Below are positions 9,151-18,199 of a stretch of 64,000 bases of DNA, in pieces. How positions within the stretch are numbered: the stretch's first letter is position 1; the number at the start of each line of letters is the position of its first letter. The DNA lies in NCBI GenBank assembly GCA_052033915.1, contig JBPOJF010000001.1:1-64000 (forward strand), in the 5' to 3' direction. Both the position numbers and the translations under genes were made by a program. The stretch comes from CALMZY01 sp052033915. GTDB lineage: Bacteria > Verrucomicrobiota > Kiritimatiellia > CAIQIC01 > JAGNIJ01. Below the pieces are notes generated by a model. It was not told the DNA's origin, searched no databases, and saw nothing but the letters and a program-made list of their open reading frames with translations.

Positions 9151-9593
9151 GCAGGACACATCGCGAAGACCGATCCGGATTCACATTGATCGAAATCCTG
9201 ATTGTCATCATCATCATTTCCATTCTTGCGGGCGTGGTCAGCGTGAACGTCCTGCGCAAGCCCGGCGAAGCCCGTGTGTCGGCGGCCAGGCTCCAGATCA
9301 AGCAGTTGCAGACGGCCGTGCAGTTGTACAAGACCGAGCAGGGGCGCGTCCCGACGCAGGAACAGGGACTCGAAGCCCTTGTCGGCAAACCGGTCACGGA
9401 ACCCCTGCCCCGGCAGTACCCGGCCGAGGGCTACCTGGAATCGCGCAAATTGCCGAAGGACCCTTGGAACAACGAGTACATTTACCTGGTCCCCGGCCGG
9501 GCGGGTGAGCTGTTCGAGATCATCAGTTACGGAAGCGACGGCGAGCCGGGCGGCGAGGGCGAGGCGGCCGATCTTTCGTCGTCAGAGCTGTAG
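9147..9593 (+). CDS. gspG: Type II secretion major pseudopilin GspG
   Basis: A 148-residue pseudopilin. The prepilin peptidase site is at Gly11/Phe12 (GFTLIE, with the conserved Glu five residues into the mature protein), followed by the hydrophobic helix (ILIVIIIISILAGVVSVNVL). The C-terminal half matches GspG: RLQIKQLQTAVQLYKTEQGR, PTQEQGLEALV and KDPWNNEYIY. It polymerises into the periplasmic pseudopilus that pushes substrates through GspD. The ATG overlaps the polymerase stop codon (ATGA), which suggests translational coupling. The tail is Glu/Ser-rich and slightly longer than usual. Confidence 0.93.
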   Translation: MSRTHREDRSGFTLIEILIVIIIISILAGVVSVNVLRKPGEARVSAARLQIKQLQTAVQLYKTEQGRVPTQEQGLEALVGKPVTEPLPRQYPAEGYLESRKLPKDPWNNEYIYLVPGRAGELFEIISYGSDGEPGGEGEAADLSSSEL

Positions 9594-9614
9594 ACACGGC
9601 TTCCCCAATGACGG

Positions 9615-9968
9615 ATGCAATCGCACAAGCCTATGAAATCCGGATTTACCCTCCTTGAAGTATTGATCGCCCTGCTCGCGGCCATCCTCCTGATTTCCGC
9701 CACATCGAGTTCGCTGATCACATCGCTCAAGGCCAAACAGATTTCCGGCTACCAGAGAGACGCGGCGTTCCTGGTGAATCAACTGGCGACCGAATCGAGA
9801 CTGGGCCTGGAACCGACGGGCACGGTGACGCAGGCGGGCTCGGAGTGGGAAATCAACTCGGACGATATGAAAGCGGGCGAAGGACCCGCGGCGATCGAAT
9901 GGCGGGTCTGGATTCTCTATCCCCGCGAGCGACCGTCGCTGACCGTGACCTTCGCTTCAAGATTGTAG
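9615..9968 (+). CDS. Minor pseudopilin, GspI-like
   Basis: A 117-residue protein with a type III prepilin signal (GFTLLEVLIALLAAILLI) near the N-terminus, so it is processed by the same peptidase as GspG. The FTLLEVLIAL core and the short length fit the minor pseudopilin GspI better than GspH or GspJ, but the rest is too divergent to be certain. It begins 21 bases after gspG. An internal Met at 9633 is an alternative start. Its stop is 22 bases from the converging phosphatase gene, so no further pseudopilin gene follows here. Confidence 0.7.
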   Translation: MQSHKPMKSGFTLLEVLIALLAAILLISATSSSLITSLKAKQISGYQRDAAFLVNQLATESRLGLEPTGTVTQAGSEWEINSDDMKAGEGPAAIEWRVWILYPRERPSLTVTFASRL

Positions 9969-9990
9969 CCCTCGTTTCGGAAGGCGGAGT

Positions 9991-10782
9991 TCAGGGCAAC
10001 GCGCTCAGCACAACGTCCTTCAGGGCGTCGTGAATCTTCCTGTTGGAACAGAGGTACCGGAACCGGACATCGCTGAATTTCTCGAGAATTTCGGTCCGCG
10101 CCCCGGCCTGCCGCGCGATCAAGCCCGCCGCCGCAACATCCCACAGGTAGATGCCGGCCTCGACGTATCCGTCCGCCCGACCGCACGCCACGTTGCAGAG
10201 ATCCACCGCGGCGGCGCCCAGGATGCGGGCTTTCTGAACCTTCCCGGAGATCGCCTTCAACACCTCCCCGGCATGAAGGTTCTCGTCCAAATTCTTGGAC
10301 AGGCCGGTCAGCACGATGGCGTCCGCGAGCCGGTCGGTTCCGGACGGCTGAATCGGCCGGCCGTTGCACATCGAAGGGCGGTCCAAGGCCGCTGTGAAAC
10401 ATTCCTTCATCACGGGCATATACACGGCTCCGGCCGCGATCTCGCCGCCGGAGCGCACGGCAACGGACGAACACCACAGGGGAAGCCCATGCGTGAAGTT
10501 CACGGTGCCGTCGATCGGATCGATGATCCAGAGGATGTCGGCGCCGGCGTCGAAGGAACCCCCCTCCTCGCCGAGAATATGATGGGCGGGATATGCGCTC
10601 CGGATGACTTCCTCCGCCTTCGTCTGGCACTCGCTGTCGAGAAGGAGTTTGACGTCATGGTCAAACCGTTGGGCCACTTCGCTCCGCCTGTGACTGTTCG
10701 CCAATGCGTGATGGCCCGCCGCCAGGACAGCTTCGACGGCAATGGCCAGAAGATCCGTGTGGCTGGGAGAGTTCTTCATCAA
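9991..10782 (-). CDS. Inositol monophosphatase family protein
   Basis: A 263-residue Mg-dependent sugar or inositol phosphatase. The metal-binding motifs are GEEGG (71-75) and DPIDGT (88-93) with WIID before it, and WDVAAAGLIARQAG toward the C-terminus. Length is typical of IMPase/SuhB/CysQ relatives. Substrate is not shown by sequence; candidates are inositol-1-phosphate, 3'-phosphoadenosine 5'-phosphate or a sugar phosphate. Its ATG overlaps the stop of the epimerase gene (ATGA at 10779-10782), so the two are probably co-translated. That points to a sugar-phosphate or envelope role. Confidence 0.88.
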   Translation of the reverse strand: MMKNSPSHTDLLAIAVEAVLAAGHHALANSHRRSEVAQRFDHDVKLLLDSECQTKAEEVIRSAYPAHHILGEEGGSFDAGADILWIIDPIDGTVNFTHGLPLWCSSVAVRSGGEIAAGAVYMPVMKECFTAALDRPSMCNGRPIQPSGTDRLADAIVLTGLSKNLDENLHAGEVLKAISGKVQKARILGAAAVDLCNVACGRADGYVEAGIYLWDVAAAGLIARQAGARTEILEKFSDVRFRYLCSNRKIHDALKDVVLSALP

Positions 10783-11720
10783 GCCTTCTGCCGGAACCAG
10801 GTCACGGTTTGGCGCAGCCCGGCGTCCAGGTCGAATCGGGGAGCCCAGCCGATCAGCGCTTTCGCCCGGGAAATATCCGCCTGCGAATCCCGGACATCGC
10901 CCGGCTGAGGGGCGTCATGAACCGCCGGGATATTCTTCCCCAGGATGGAGGCGATCCGGGCGGCCAGATCGTTGATCGTGATCCGGTCGCCGCAACCGAT
11001 GTTGAAGGCGGCGCCCGCGGACGACTCCGGCGCGGTACAGCAACACAGGTTCGCGGCGGCCACATCCTCGACGAATGTGAAATCGCGAGTCTGGTTTCCG
11101 TCCCCGTGAATCACGGGACTCCGGTCGTTCCGGAGCGCATCGATAAAACGCGGAATGACCGCAGCGTATTGCGACTTCGGATTCTGGCGCGGACCGTACA
11201 CGTTGAAGTACCTGAGGGCGAAGGTTTTCAAGCCGTATAGATCCCGGAACATCCGGCAGTAGGACTCGCCTGCGAGCTTGGACAGGGCGTACGGCGAGCG
11301 CGGGCTGGGGTTCATGTCTTCCTGCTTGGGAAGCGTCGGCGTATCGCCATAGACCGAGGAGGAGGAGGAGAACACGACGCGCTCGACCCCCGCATCCCGG
11401 GCCTCGATCAGCAGCTTCAAGGTGCCGCAGATATTCACGCTGTTGGTCGAGAGGGGGTCTTCGACGGATCGAACCACCGAGGGAATCGCGGCCAGATGGA
11501 GGACGTACTGGACCCCCTTCAGAGACTTCTTCAGCGTCGACTCGTCGCGGACATCGCCCTCGATCACGTCGACATCCTTCTCAATGCCGACGAGGTTCTC
11601 GCGGCGGCCGGTCGAGAAGTCATCCAGGATGCGAACGTTTTTCCCGTTCGAGAGAAGGCGCCGGACAATATTCGAACCGATGAATCCGCCGCCGCCCGTT
11701 ACAAGATACTGTGCTTTCAT
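10779..11720 (-). CDS. NAD-dependent nucleotide-sugar epimerase/dehydratase
   Basis: A 313-residue extended short-chain dehydrogenase. The Rossmann glycine motif GGGGFIG is at 9-15, FSSSSSVYGD carries the catalytic Ser region, and the YxxxK pair is Tyr144/Lys148. NVYGPRQNP and the C-terminal segment match UDP-hexose 4-epimerases of the GalE/WbpP group. It should interconvert UDP-sugars for envelope glycans. I start at ATG 11720, 13 bases after the lptD stop. A GTG-type start at 11753 would overlap lptD and adds a non-family leader. Exact substrate unknown. Confidence 0.88.
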   Translation of the reverse strand: MKAQYLVTGGGGFIGSNIVRRLLSNGKNVRILDDFSTGRRENLVGIEKDVDVIEGDVRDESTLKKSLKGVQYVLHLAAIPSVVRSVEDPLSTNSVNICGTLKLLIEARDAGVERVVFSSSSSVYGDTPTLPKQEDMNPSPRSPYALSKLAGESYCRMFRDLYGLKTFALRYFNVYGPRQNPKSQYAAVIPRFIDALRNDRSPVIHGDGNQTRDFTFVEDVAAANLCCCTAPESSAGAAFNIGCGDRITINDLAARIASILGKNIPAVHDAPQPGDVRDSQADISRAKALIGWAPRFDLDAGLRQTVTWFRQKA

Positions 11721-11733
11721 GGCAGAACACCCG

Positions 11734-13935
11734 TCAGCGCCCGAGGGCGACATTGGACTTCGGAAACGCGGTCAGCCAGACACGGAGCCAGACCTGAATG
11801 TCTTCGTCGATCTCCCGGATCCCGACGCCCCAGCCCACGCAACGCCCCGTGTTCTGGACGAAGTAAGAATGCTCCTCGAGACGGGAACTCTCGAAGGAGT
11901 AACGCTCGTAAGCGCTGAACGACCATCTCCGGTTCGGGAACAGGGTCAACTCGGAGGCCAACTGGTCATAGGCGTCAAAGGCGTAGCGGTAATCGAACGC
12001 CAGGCGGGTCTGGTCCGGCCAGATAACGGCAACCTGTGTATCGAACTCGTCGATCCGGCCTTCGTACTGGTTGTACGCGCCCTTGAAATCGATCGGAAGC
12101 CAGTCGGCGAGCCGCAGTTGATTTTTGAAGTAGATGTCGCTGAAATCCTCGGTGACGCCGTCCGGTTTCTCAACGTAGTAGGTGGACCACACGTTCAGGT
12201 CCATGAGATCGTGCACCGCCCCCCGGCGCTTGGTCTGGAACTTGTTGCGAACGCCCAGCAACAGGTCGTTCCTCTTGTTCAGCGTATCCACAGAGTCAAA
12301 CTGCGGCAGCTTGTCCGGCGTCAGGTTCGGCTCGGGCACGAAGGTGTAATCGGTGTAGGGCTCGACCACATGCCGAAGCCCCTGGTCGTCCCGGGACAGC
12401 CAGTCTTCGCTGAGCAGGCCGAACGCCTTGAATGACGTTTCGAAGCCCAGTTCGAAGAGATTCCGGATGTCCGCGCCCACCTCGTCCATCACGGTCTCCA
12501 CCTCGTTCGTCGTGGTGGTCACCCCGTTGGTATCCGTTTCGGTGACGAGGTTCGTCACGGTCTTCTCGTCATACGTCTTCGAGTAGTACGTTGCGCGGTA
12601 GCCGCTCCGAGGAATCACGTTCAGGAATCCGAAATGCTTCGTGGGATAGAACACCTTGTGCCCGGAATCGAGGCGGAACGCGTCGTAGCTTTCCTCGCCC
12701 GACTGTTCCGAGAACTCCTTCTTCAGGAAGGAGGCGGCATTCTGCGATTCGTAGTAGAACGGGCTCTCCCCCAGCTTCATCCGGGGCACGCTGAGCGAGG
12801 CTTCCGGCAGGCGGTCCACGGTGGTGTAGAAATCGTTCAGCCGCTTGTTGATTTCCAGCGCCGCGGTGAACTTATCCGCCCGGTGCACCAGCGTGACGCG
12901 GTTCTCCGGCTGCACGTTGTGCCGGTATTCATCGTCGAAGAAGTCCTCGAGGACCGCGGGGTCGCTGAGGTAGTTCAGTTCGGCGGTCGCGTAGTCGCGA
13001 TCCGACAGGTTGTGAACGTCCGACAGGCGGATGCGGTACCGATTGTTGTCGATGATCCCGTCGAGCGCCTTAACTTCCTCGTCGTTACGCTTTTCGAACG
13101 GCGAGTTGTCGTAGGCGTAGTAGGTCTTCAACTCGCCGCGGTACGGCAGGTTCTTGTCGCCCCAGATGAAATCCTGGCCCACGCCGACGCCGCGCGAGGT
13201 CCGGTAATCGAGGTGCGTGGACGACATCACGCCGCAGTCCATGCGGTAGTTGACGGACGTCAGCAGGTACGCGCCGACGCGCGAGCCGTAACCGGGCACG
13301 ATGTCGATGTCGAACTTGTCATCCCGGATATCCTTCCTCCAGATCGGCATGTAGAAAATCGGCACGGGCCCCACGTAGAACACCACGCCGCGAGCCACGA
13401 TCTTCTGTTGCCTGATCACGCGCGCCTCGCGGGCCCTGAGATACACATCCGGCCGGTCGCCCTCGCAGGTCGTGATCGTGGCGTTGTAGAGGATGAACTC
13501 ATCCGCCGACGTGCGCTTGGAGTCCTTCGCGGTGACGTAGAAGGGCGTGACGACCGCGTTGAACTGGCCGAAGTCCCCGGTGCGGTTCTTGAAATTGTAC
13601 GACATCTCGTCGCCCTTCCAGATGCTGCCGTCGCGGTCGAAGACGACGTTGCCGACGGCGTGGGCGTCCTGCGTGTCGGTGCGGACGGTGATGTAGTCGG
13701 CCTTCAGGACGTCCTTGCCGCGGGTGACCACCACGTGCCCGCGGGCGGTCATGAGCTTCTGGTCGGCCTCGTACTCCATTTCGTCGGCCTGCACATCCAC
13801 GGGAGCTTCCTCCTCGCTGACGGTCGCCGCGAAGCCTTCCGCCGCGGCCGACCCTGCAACCTGGGCGAACGATGCCGGAATGGTCAGCGCTAGGAAGCCA
13901 ATGACGATGATTTCAATCGCCCTCGTGTAATTCAT
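11734..13935 (-). CDS. lptD: LPS-assembly outer membrane protein LptD (OstA-like)
   Basis: A 733-residue outer membrane protein. It starts with a signal peptide (about residues 1-24, ending ASFAQ). An OstA/LptA-like beta-jellyroll follows (VDVQADEMEYEADQKLMTARGHVVVTRG, about 46-75, and further repeats to about 160). The C-terminal part is rich in the alternating aromatic strands of a large beta-barrel. It receives LPS from the periplasmic bridge and inserts it in the outer leaflet. An AAGGAG lies about 12 bases upstream. It is shorter than E. coli LptD (784). LptE was not found nearby. This gene is firm evidence for an LPS outer membrane. Confidence 0.85.
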   Translation of the reverse strand: MNYTRAIEIIVIGFLALTIPASFAQVAGSAAAEGFAATVSEEEAPVDVQADEMEYEADQKLMTARGHVVVTRGKDVLKADYITVRTDTQDAHAVGNVVFDRDGSIWKGDEMSYNFKNRTGDFGQFNAVVTPFYVTAKDSKRTSADEFILYNATITTCEGDRPDVYLRAREARVIRQQKIVARGVVFYVGPVPIFYMPIWRKDIRDDKFDIDIVPGYGSRVGAYLLTSVNYRMDCGVMSSTHLDYRTSRGVGVGQDFIWGDKNLPYRGELKTYYAYDNSPFEKRNDEEVKALDGIIDNNRYRIRLSDVHNLSDRDYATAELNYLSDPAVLEDFFDDEYRHNVQPENRVTLVHRADKFTAALEINKRLNDFYTTVDRLPEASLSVPRMKLGESPFYYESQNAASFLKKEFSEQSGEESYDAFRLDSGHKVFYPTKHFGFLNVIPRSGYRATYYSKTYDEKTVTNLVTETDTNGVTTTTNEVETVMDEVGADIRNLFELGFETSFKAFGLLSEDWLSRDDQGLRHVVEPYTDYTFVPEPNLTPDKLPQFDSVDTLNKRNDLLLGVRNKFQTKRRGAVHDLMDLNVWSTYYVEKPDGVTEDFSDIYFKNQLRLADWLPIDFKGAYNQYEGRIDEFDTQVAVIWPDQTRLAFDYRYAFDAYDQLASELTLFPNRRWSFSAYERYSFESSRLEEHSYFVQNTGRCVGWGVGIREIDEDIQVWLRVWLTAFPKSNVALGR

Positions 13936-14039
13936 GATCCAGAATCGCTCCTTCTTCCGATACGTGGTGAGCGGAAGCTATCACAGGGGTATCGGAGTGC
14001 CAAGGGCAAATTCCTTTCGGAATAGGCGAACGGGCGAGG

Positions 14040-14396
14040 CTACTTCCCCGGACGCTTGATCACGATGATTCGCGAGTGTTTCGGGGCCGCCAGGTAAGCA
14101 TCCGCTTCGGGAGGAATATCGATTTTCACCGTCTTGGCCCGGAGGTCGTCGTCATCGTCCTGCGGCGCTTCGTCGGCGACCCCGCCGATGGGCGGCTGGT
14201 TCTTCGACGCGAAAATCCTGGGGCTGTTGGCGGGCTGAGGTCCGAGCGTCTTCTTGATCGGATAGTGAATCTGGACCGGCGCCGGAATCCGAATGGACTT
14301 CCCGCACGCCGGGCATTCGATGCTCATCCCCGCCATGTCATCGGGCGCATCGAGGTTCTGTTGGCAAAACGGGCAGTCAAAATTGATATCCGGCAT
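14040..14396 (-). CDS. Zinc-ribbon protein of unknown function
   Basis: A 118-residue protein. The first 35 residues form a zinc ribbon with two CxxC knuckles (Cys8/Cys11 and Cys28/Cys31, spaced as in MJ0042 or FmdB-like ribbons). The rest is a low-complexity linker (Pro-rich, then the acidic run DDDDD near 77-81) and a short C-terminus ending KRPGK. Small zinc-ribbon proteins with disordered tails are common in planctomycetes and verrucomicrobia, mostly without assigned function. It lies between the glycosyltransferase and lptD on the same strand. Confidence 0.7.
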   Translation of the reverse strand: MPDINFDCPFCQQNLDAPDDMAGMSIECPACGKSIRIPAPVQIHYPIKKTLGPQPANSPRIFASKNQPPIGGVADEAPQDDDDDLRAKTVKIDIPPEADAYLAAPKHSRIIVIKRPGK

Positions 14397-14439
14397 AACG
14401 CGCTCCAGACCCCATAGTACCAGGAACCAGGGGGCCTTG

Positions 14440-15630
14440 TTAAACGTTAGATTCCGGAACCGCGCCGGCCGTCAGCGCCTCGTACGCCTTGCGAACCTTG
14501 TCCTTGAAAATCGGGAGGCTGTAGCGCGCGACCACCCTCGCCTGGGCCTCCCGCCCCAGCACATCAGCCAGCAGGGGTTCCTTGACAGCCCGCAGGATGC
14601 CGGCCGCGACGTCGTCCGGCTGCGGCTGGACCAGGATGGCGCACTGGTCGTCCAGAACCTGCGTGTGCGTGGCCAGCCGGGTGGCGACAATCGGTTTGCC
14701 GCTCTGCATGTAGGTGTAGATCTTGAGCGCCGTGTTGGCGCCCCGGATGCGGGGCGAGACGAGGACCGACGCCATGGACATGAACGCGGGCATTTCGTTC
14801 ATCGGCCGCTTGCCGGTGAAGACACAACCGTTCAGCAGGTCGAGGCTCCGGGCGATCTCCTTCATCCGCGCGATCTGCGCCGGCTCCCCGCCGACGAGGA
14901 CGGCGTGAACGTCGGTCCGCGACCGGCGCACGATGCTCATCGCCCTGAGCAGGAGTTCCACGCCCTGGTAGCTCTCGAAGTTGCCCGTGTACACCGCGAC
15001 GGGCGCGTCGCCGAGATTCATCGTCTGCCGGAGGCGCTGCGCCCCCTCGACGTCGTCGTGAAACGACGACTCGAGCGGCGCGTCCTCGATCTGGACGATG
15101 CGCGTGCCCGGTGCCGCCTCCGCGACTTCCTGGGAGAGCGACCGGCAGACCGTCAGCACGAACTCGGAGTTCCGCATCGCCGCCCGCTCCATGCGCTCCG
15201 CGAGGGGAATCAGCGGACGGAACAGGAGGCTGCCGCTGTAGCGAAGCTGGTCCGAGATGCTGGAATCCATGTCGTAGATCAGCTTGCAGCCGAAACGCTT
15301 CTTGAACCAGACGGCGAAGAACGCCGATTCCTCGACCGCATGAATCACATCGTAGCGGTTCTTCCGGCAAAGCCGCCACGCCTTCAGGAACATCAGGATA
15401 TCCATCGGCACCTTGCCGGGACTCGGGCCCATGCCCACCTCTTTCACGCCGGGCACCCGGGGCAATCGAAGAATCCGGACGCCCGGAATGCTGACATCCT
15501 CCCCCCACGGGAAGCACAACAGATCCACCTCGTGTCCGGCCTCGCCCAGCGCCGTGACCACGTTGCGGACGTTGATCGGCGTACCGCGCACGCGGAAAAA
15601 GGGCTGGGGCGCTAAAAACAGGATTTTCAT
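14440..15630 (-). CDS. Glycosyltransferase family 4 (GT-B fold)
   Basis: A 396-residue retaining glycosyltransferase. The N-terminal domain opens MKILFLAPQPFFRVRGTPINV with the acceptor-side glycine loop. The C-terminal donor domain has AVYTGNFESYQG, VLVGGEPAQI and the E/K-rich nucleotide-sugar site, seen here as ANTALKIYTYMQSGKPIVATR. No signal peptide or membrane anchor is visible, so it acts at the inner face of the cytoplasmic membrane, probably on LPS or a surface glycan. Acceptor unknown. It begins 155 bases after the ABC permease and is followed by the zinc-ribbon gene and lptD. Confidence 0.88.
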   Translation of the reverse strand: MKILFLAPQPFFRVRGTPINVRNVVTALGEAGHEVDLLCFPWGEDVSIPGVRILRLPRVPGVKEVGMGPSPGKVPMDILMFLKAWRLCRKNRYDVIHAVEESAFFAVWFKKRFGCKLIYDMDSSISDQLRYSGSLLFRPLIPLAERMERAAMRNSEFVLTVCRSLSQEVAEAAPGTRIVQIEDAPLESSFHDDVEGAQRLRQTMNLGDAPVAVYTGNFESYQGVELLLRAMSIVRRSRTDVHAVLVGGEPAQIARMKEIARSLDLLNGCVFTGKRPMNEMPAFMSMASVLVSPRIRGANTALKIYTYMQSGKPIVATRLATHTQVLDDQCAILVQPQPDDVAAGILRAVKEPLLADVLGREAQARVVARYSLPIFKDKVRKAYEALTAGAVPESNV

Positions 15631-15785
15631 GACCGTGGTTTGGAAGCGGCAAAAGTATCCGTGCGGAACGGCCCGACCTCAAGCCTTTTTGCCCGGAAAA
15701 GACCGGGACACACGGACCCCAGACGGACTTCAACGCAAAGGGATGAGGGCTTCGCCTTCCTGGGCGAACTTCGCGATCTTTCCTG

Positions 15786-17456
15786 TTAATACTCCCTGTT
15801 CTTGAGGCTGTTCCCGCCGAGATACAGCGGCAGGCACGTGGCCAGGAGCGTCAGGACAATCACCCCGATCGATGCCGCGACCAGCCCGTGCTGGAGCCCA
15901 TTTTCGGTAATCCGCCTCACGAACCGCAAGTGAAACAAAAACCCGTATGGGAAGACCACGCCGCAGATGAAGATCAGGCTCAGCACGAGGTTCAGCGTGC
16001 CGCCGAAGCCGGAGACGATCGCCGCCGGATTGGGCTGTTTCAGATCGAGGAAAAGCGCGCCAAGCCCCGTGGACAGCCCGGAAATCCCGAACGACATCGC
16101 CACGGCCGCGCCGAGCGCGACGGCCTGGACCGCGGGCGGCACAATGAGCATCCGCGTGGACACGTACATCAGCGTCACGCTCACCCCCATCATTCCCGCG
16201 ACCGCCAGCGCGAACTTCGACATCAGAACTCGCCGCATGCTGACCGGCGACAAGCCCACGATCCAGAAGCCGTGTCCCTCCAGGCTGAGCTGCGGATACA
16301 CGAACCGCGAACCAAGCGAACACATCACCGCCGAAACGCTGAAGACGTTCAGGAACACGATCACGTTCCGCCATTCCGCCGGCAGCATGTGATAATTCAG
16401 ATTGCGCAGGTTCAGGAAGTACACGCCCAGCAGACCGAAAAAGATCAGCCCCTGCGACCATTGCGCCGCGTCCCGGAGGAACGTCCGAATATCCTTGAGA
16501 ATCAGCCCCCGCGTGGCCGGCCCGAGGAACGCGAGGCAGCGGTCGAGCGGGGCCAGCAATGTTCCGCGCCGCTTGATCATCCCGCCGGAATAGTTCACGC
16601 GCTGCCAGGCCTTGTAGAGAAACGCGCGGCCCGCGATCTCGATGACCGCGCCCAGCAGGAGGACGTGGGACATCAACACGCCCCACAGCATCAGTCCCCT
16701 CGCCCATTGGCCGCGCGACAGAGCCATGATGCCCTCGGCGACCCACCAACTGGGGAACAAGGGATTCGCCGCAACGCGCAACCCCGGCACCAGCCGCGCG
16801 AGGAACAACGTCGCGTCGTCATCGCTCCCGCCCGCGGAGGTTGCCGCCGCGCGCATCCCCCAGATCACGCCCGCCGCGGCCAGTGCCGCCACGATGACCA
16901 GGAGCTTTTTCCCGCGCGGCAGCCAGCGCGCGCCCAGCAGGCAAACCAGGCTGCCGATCCCGCTGAAGAACAGCACCAGCGGGATCGAGAAAAACAGGGT
17001 CGCCAGCGAGAAGAAGACGGACAGCTTCTCGTGCCACGCGTAGGCGCCGATGAAGGGAATGATCGTGAAGAAGAACGCCCAGGACGAGTACACCGCCGAC
17101 TGCAACGTCTTGTAGATCGCGATCTGCCCCATGTCGAGCGGCTTGAGGAACAGGAACGCGGTCTCGTCGGACCGGAAGAACGTCGTGTACGAAGCCAGCA
17201 CGCCCGAGATCGCCAGCATCACGCCCAGCGCGAGGAAGAAGAGGGCGAACAGCCGCGAGACGAGCATGAGACCGATGCCCCCGAGCGTATCGAGGAACCA
17301 GAACCCCTCCGCGAACAGCATCCACAAGCCGGCCAGGATGAACGCCGCGAAGAGAAGGATGAACGCGATCTTGAATGAGGACTGCTCCCGCACGATACGG
17401 CTCAGGTTCCGCATCGAACGCATGTCTTTCTTCAGCAGTGCCAGGAATTCGCGCAT
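15786..17456 (-). CDS. ABC-2 type transporter permease
   Basis: A 556-residue polytopic membrane protein. I count about a dozen hydrophobic segments, including IAFILLFAAFILAGLWMLFA near the N-terminus and GLVAASIGVIVLTLLATCLP at the C-terminus. There is no ATPase domain; the partner ATPase is encoded immediately upstream (stop at 17465, eight bases away). The layout resembles duplicated ABC-2 exporter permeases (two six-helix halves with a large loop between). Substrate unknown. The ATG at 17456 has no clear Shine-Dalgarno sequence, so translation is probably coupled to the ATPase gene. A much longer open frame upstream is the antisense-of-frame shadow of the ATPase gene. Confidence 0.85.
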   Translation of the reverse strand: MREFLALLKKDMRSMRNLSRIVREQSSFKIAFILLFAAFILAGLWMLFAEGFWFLDTLGGIGLMLVSRLFALFFLALGVMLAISGVLASYTTFFRSDETAFLFLKPLDMGQIAIYKTLQSAVYSSWAFFFTIIPFIGAYAWHEKLSVFFSLATLFFSIPLVLFFSGIGSLVCLLGARWLPRGKKLLVIVAALAAAGVIWGMRAAATSAGGSDDDATLFLARLVPGLRVAANPLFPSWWVAEGIMALSRGQWARGLMLWGVLMSHVLLLGAVIEIAGRAFLYKAWQRVNYSGGMIKRRGTLLAPLDRCLAFLGPATRGLILKDIRTFLRDAAQWSQGLIFFGLLGVYFLNLRNLNYHMLPAEWRNVIVFLNVFSVSAVMCSLGSRFVYPQLSLEGHGFWIVGLSPVSMRRVLMSKFALAVAGMMGVSVTLMYVSTRMLIVPPAVQAVALGAAVAMSFGISGLSTGLGALFLDLKQPNPAAIVSGFGGTLNLVLSLIFICGVVFPYGFLFHLRFVRRITENGLQHGLVAASIGVIVLTLLATCLPLYLGGNSLKNREY

Positions 17457-17464
17457 GATGAACG

Positions 17465-18184
17465 TCACGTGGCCAGGCTGAAGAACACATCCTCCAGCCG
17501 GCCGCCCTCGATGGAACACTTCGCCGCGAGTTGCCGGACCGTCCCGGTCGCCACGAGACGGCCGTGGACGATGATGCCGATGCGATCCGCCATGTCCTCG
17601 ACCAGCGCCAGGATGTGGGTCGTCAGGAAAATGGTCATGCCCTCGCGGGCCTTCGCCTTCAGCAGGTCCTTGATCATCCGGATGCTGAACGGGTCGAGAC
17701 CGATGAACGGCTCGTCCACGAACAGGACGCGCGGCTTGTGCAGAAGCGTCACCGCGTAGATCACGCGCTGGCGCAGGCCGTGCGACAGGTCCTTGATCAG
17801 GACGTGGCGATGCTCGACAAGCCCGAACCGCTCGAACGACGCCTCCATCTCGCGCGCCACCTCCGCGCGGGCAACCCCGTACAGGTCGCCCGTGAACTCG
17901 AAAAACTCGGCCGGGGTCAACCGGTCGTAAAGAAACGGAAAATCCGGGATGTACCCCGTCATGCGCCGCGCCGCGTTCGGATCTTCGCCGATATCCACGC
18001 CGCCGATCCGAACCCGGCCGGCGGTCGGGTGCAGAAGTCCGCACATCATTTTGATGGTCGTGGTTTTGCCCGCGCCGTTGGGGCCCAGGAAGCAAAACAG
18101 TTCGCCGCGCGGAACCGCCAGGTCCAGTTCCCGAACCGCCTGCACGGAGCCGTAATCCTTTGAAAGACGTTCGAGTTCGATCAT
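17465..18184 (-). CDS. ABC transporter ATP-binding protein
   Basis: A 239-residue ATPase subunit. Walker A is GPNGAGKTT (34-42), Walker B with the catalytic Glu is RVLFVDEP (152-159), and the H-loop His lies in LTTHIL. The signature motif reads LSHGLRQ (133-139) instead of LSGGQ, a variation seen in ABC-2 exporter ATPases. It powers the permease encoded eight bases downstream. It follows the transglutaminase-like gene by 15 bases, so the three form one operon. The conserved DRLT segment after the Q-loop supports the CcmA/DrrA-like exporter class. Confidence 0.93.
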   Translation of the reverse strand: MIELERLSKDYGSVQAVRELDLAVPRGELFCFLGPNGAGKTTTIKMMCGLLHPTAGRVRIGGVDIGEDPNAARRMTGYIPDFPFLYDRLTPAEFFEFTGDLYGVARAEVAREMEASFERFGLVEHRHVLIKDLSHGLRQRVIYAVTLLHKPRVLFVDEPFIGLDPFSIRMIKDLLKAKAREGMTIFLTTHILALVEDMADRIGIIVHGRLVATGTVRQLAAKCSIEGGRLEDVFFSLAT

Positions 18185-18199
18185 GCGCGCCTCTCTTTC

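Noticed and set aside
12634..13893. A 419-codon plus-strand frame inside lptD
   Set aside because: Antisense to lptD; Val/Arg/His-rich with no recognisable domain.
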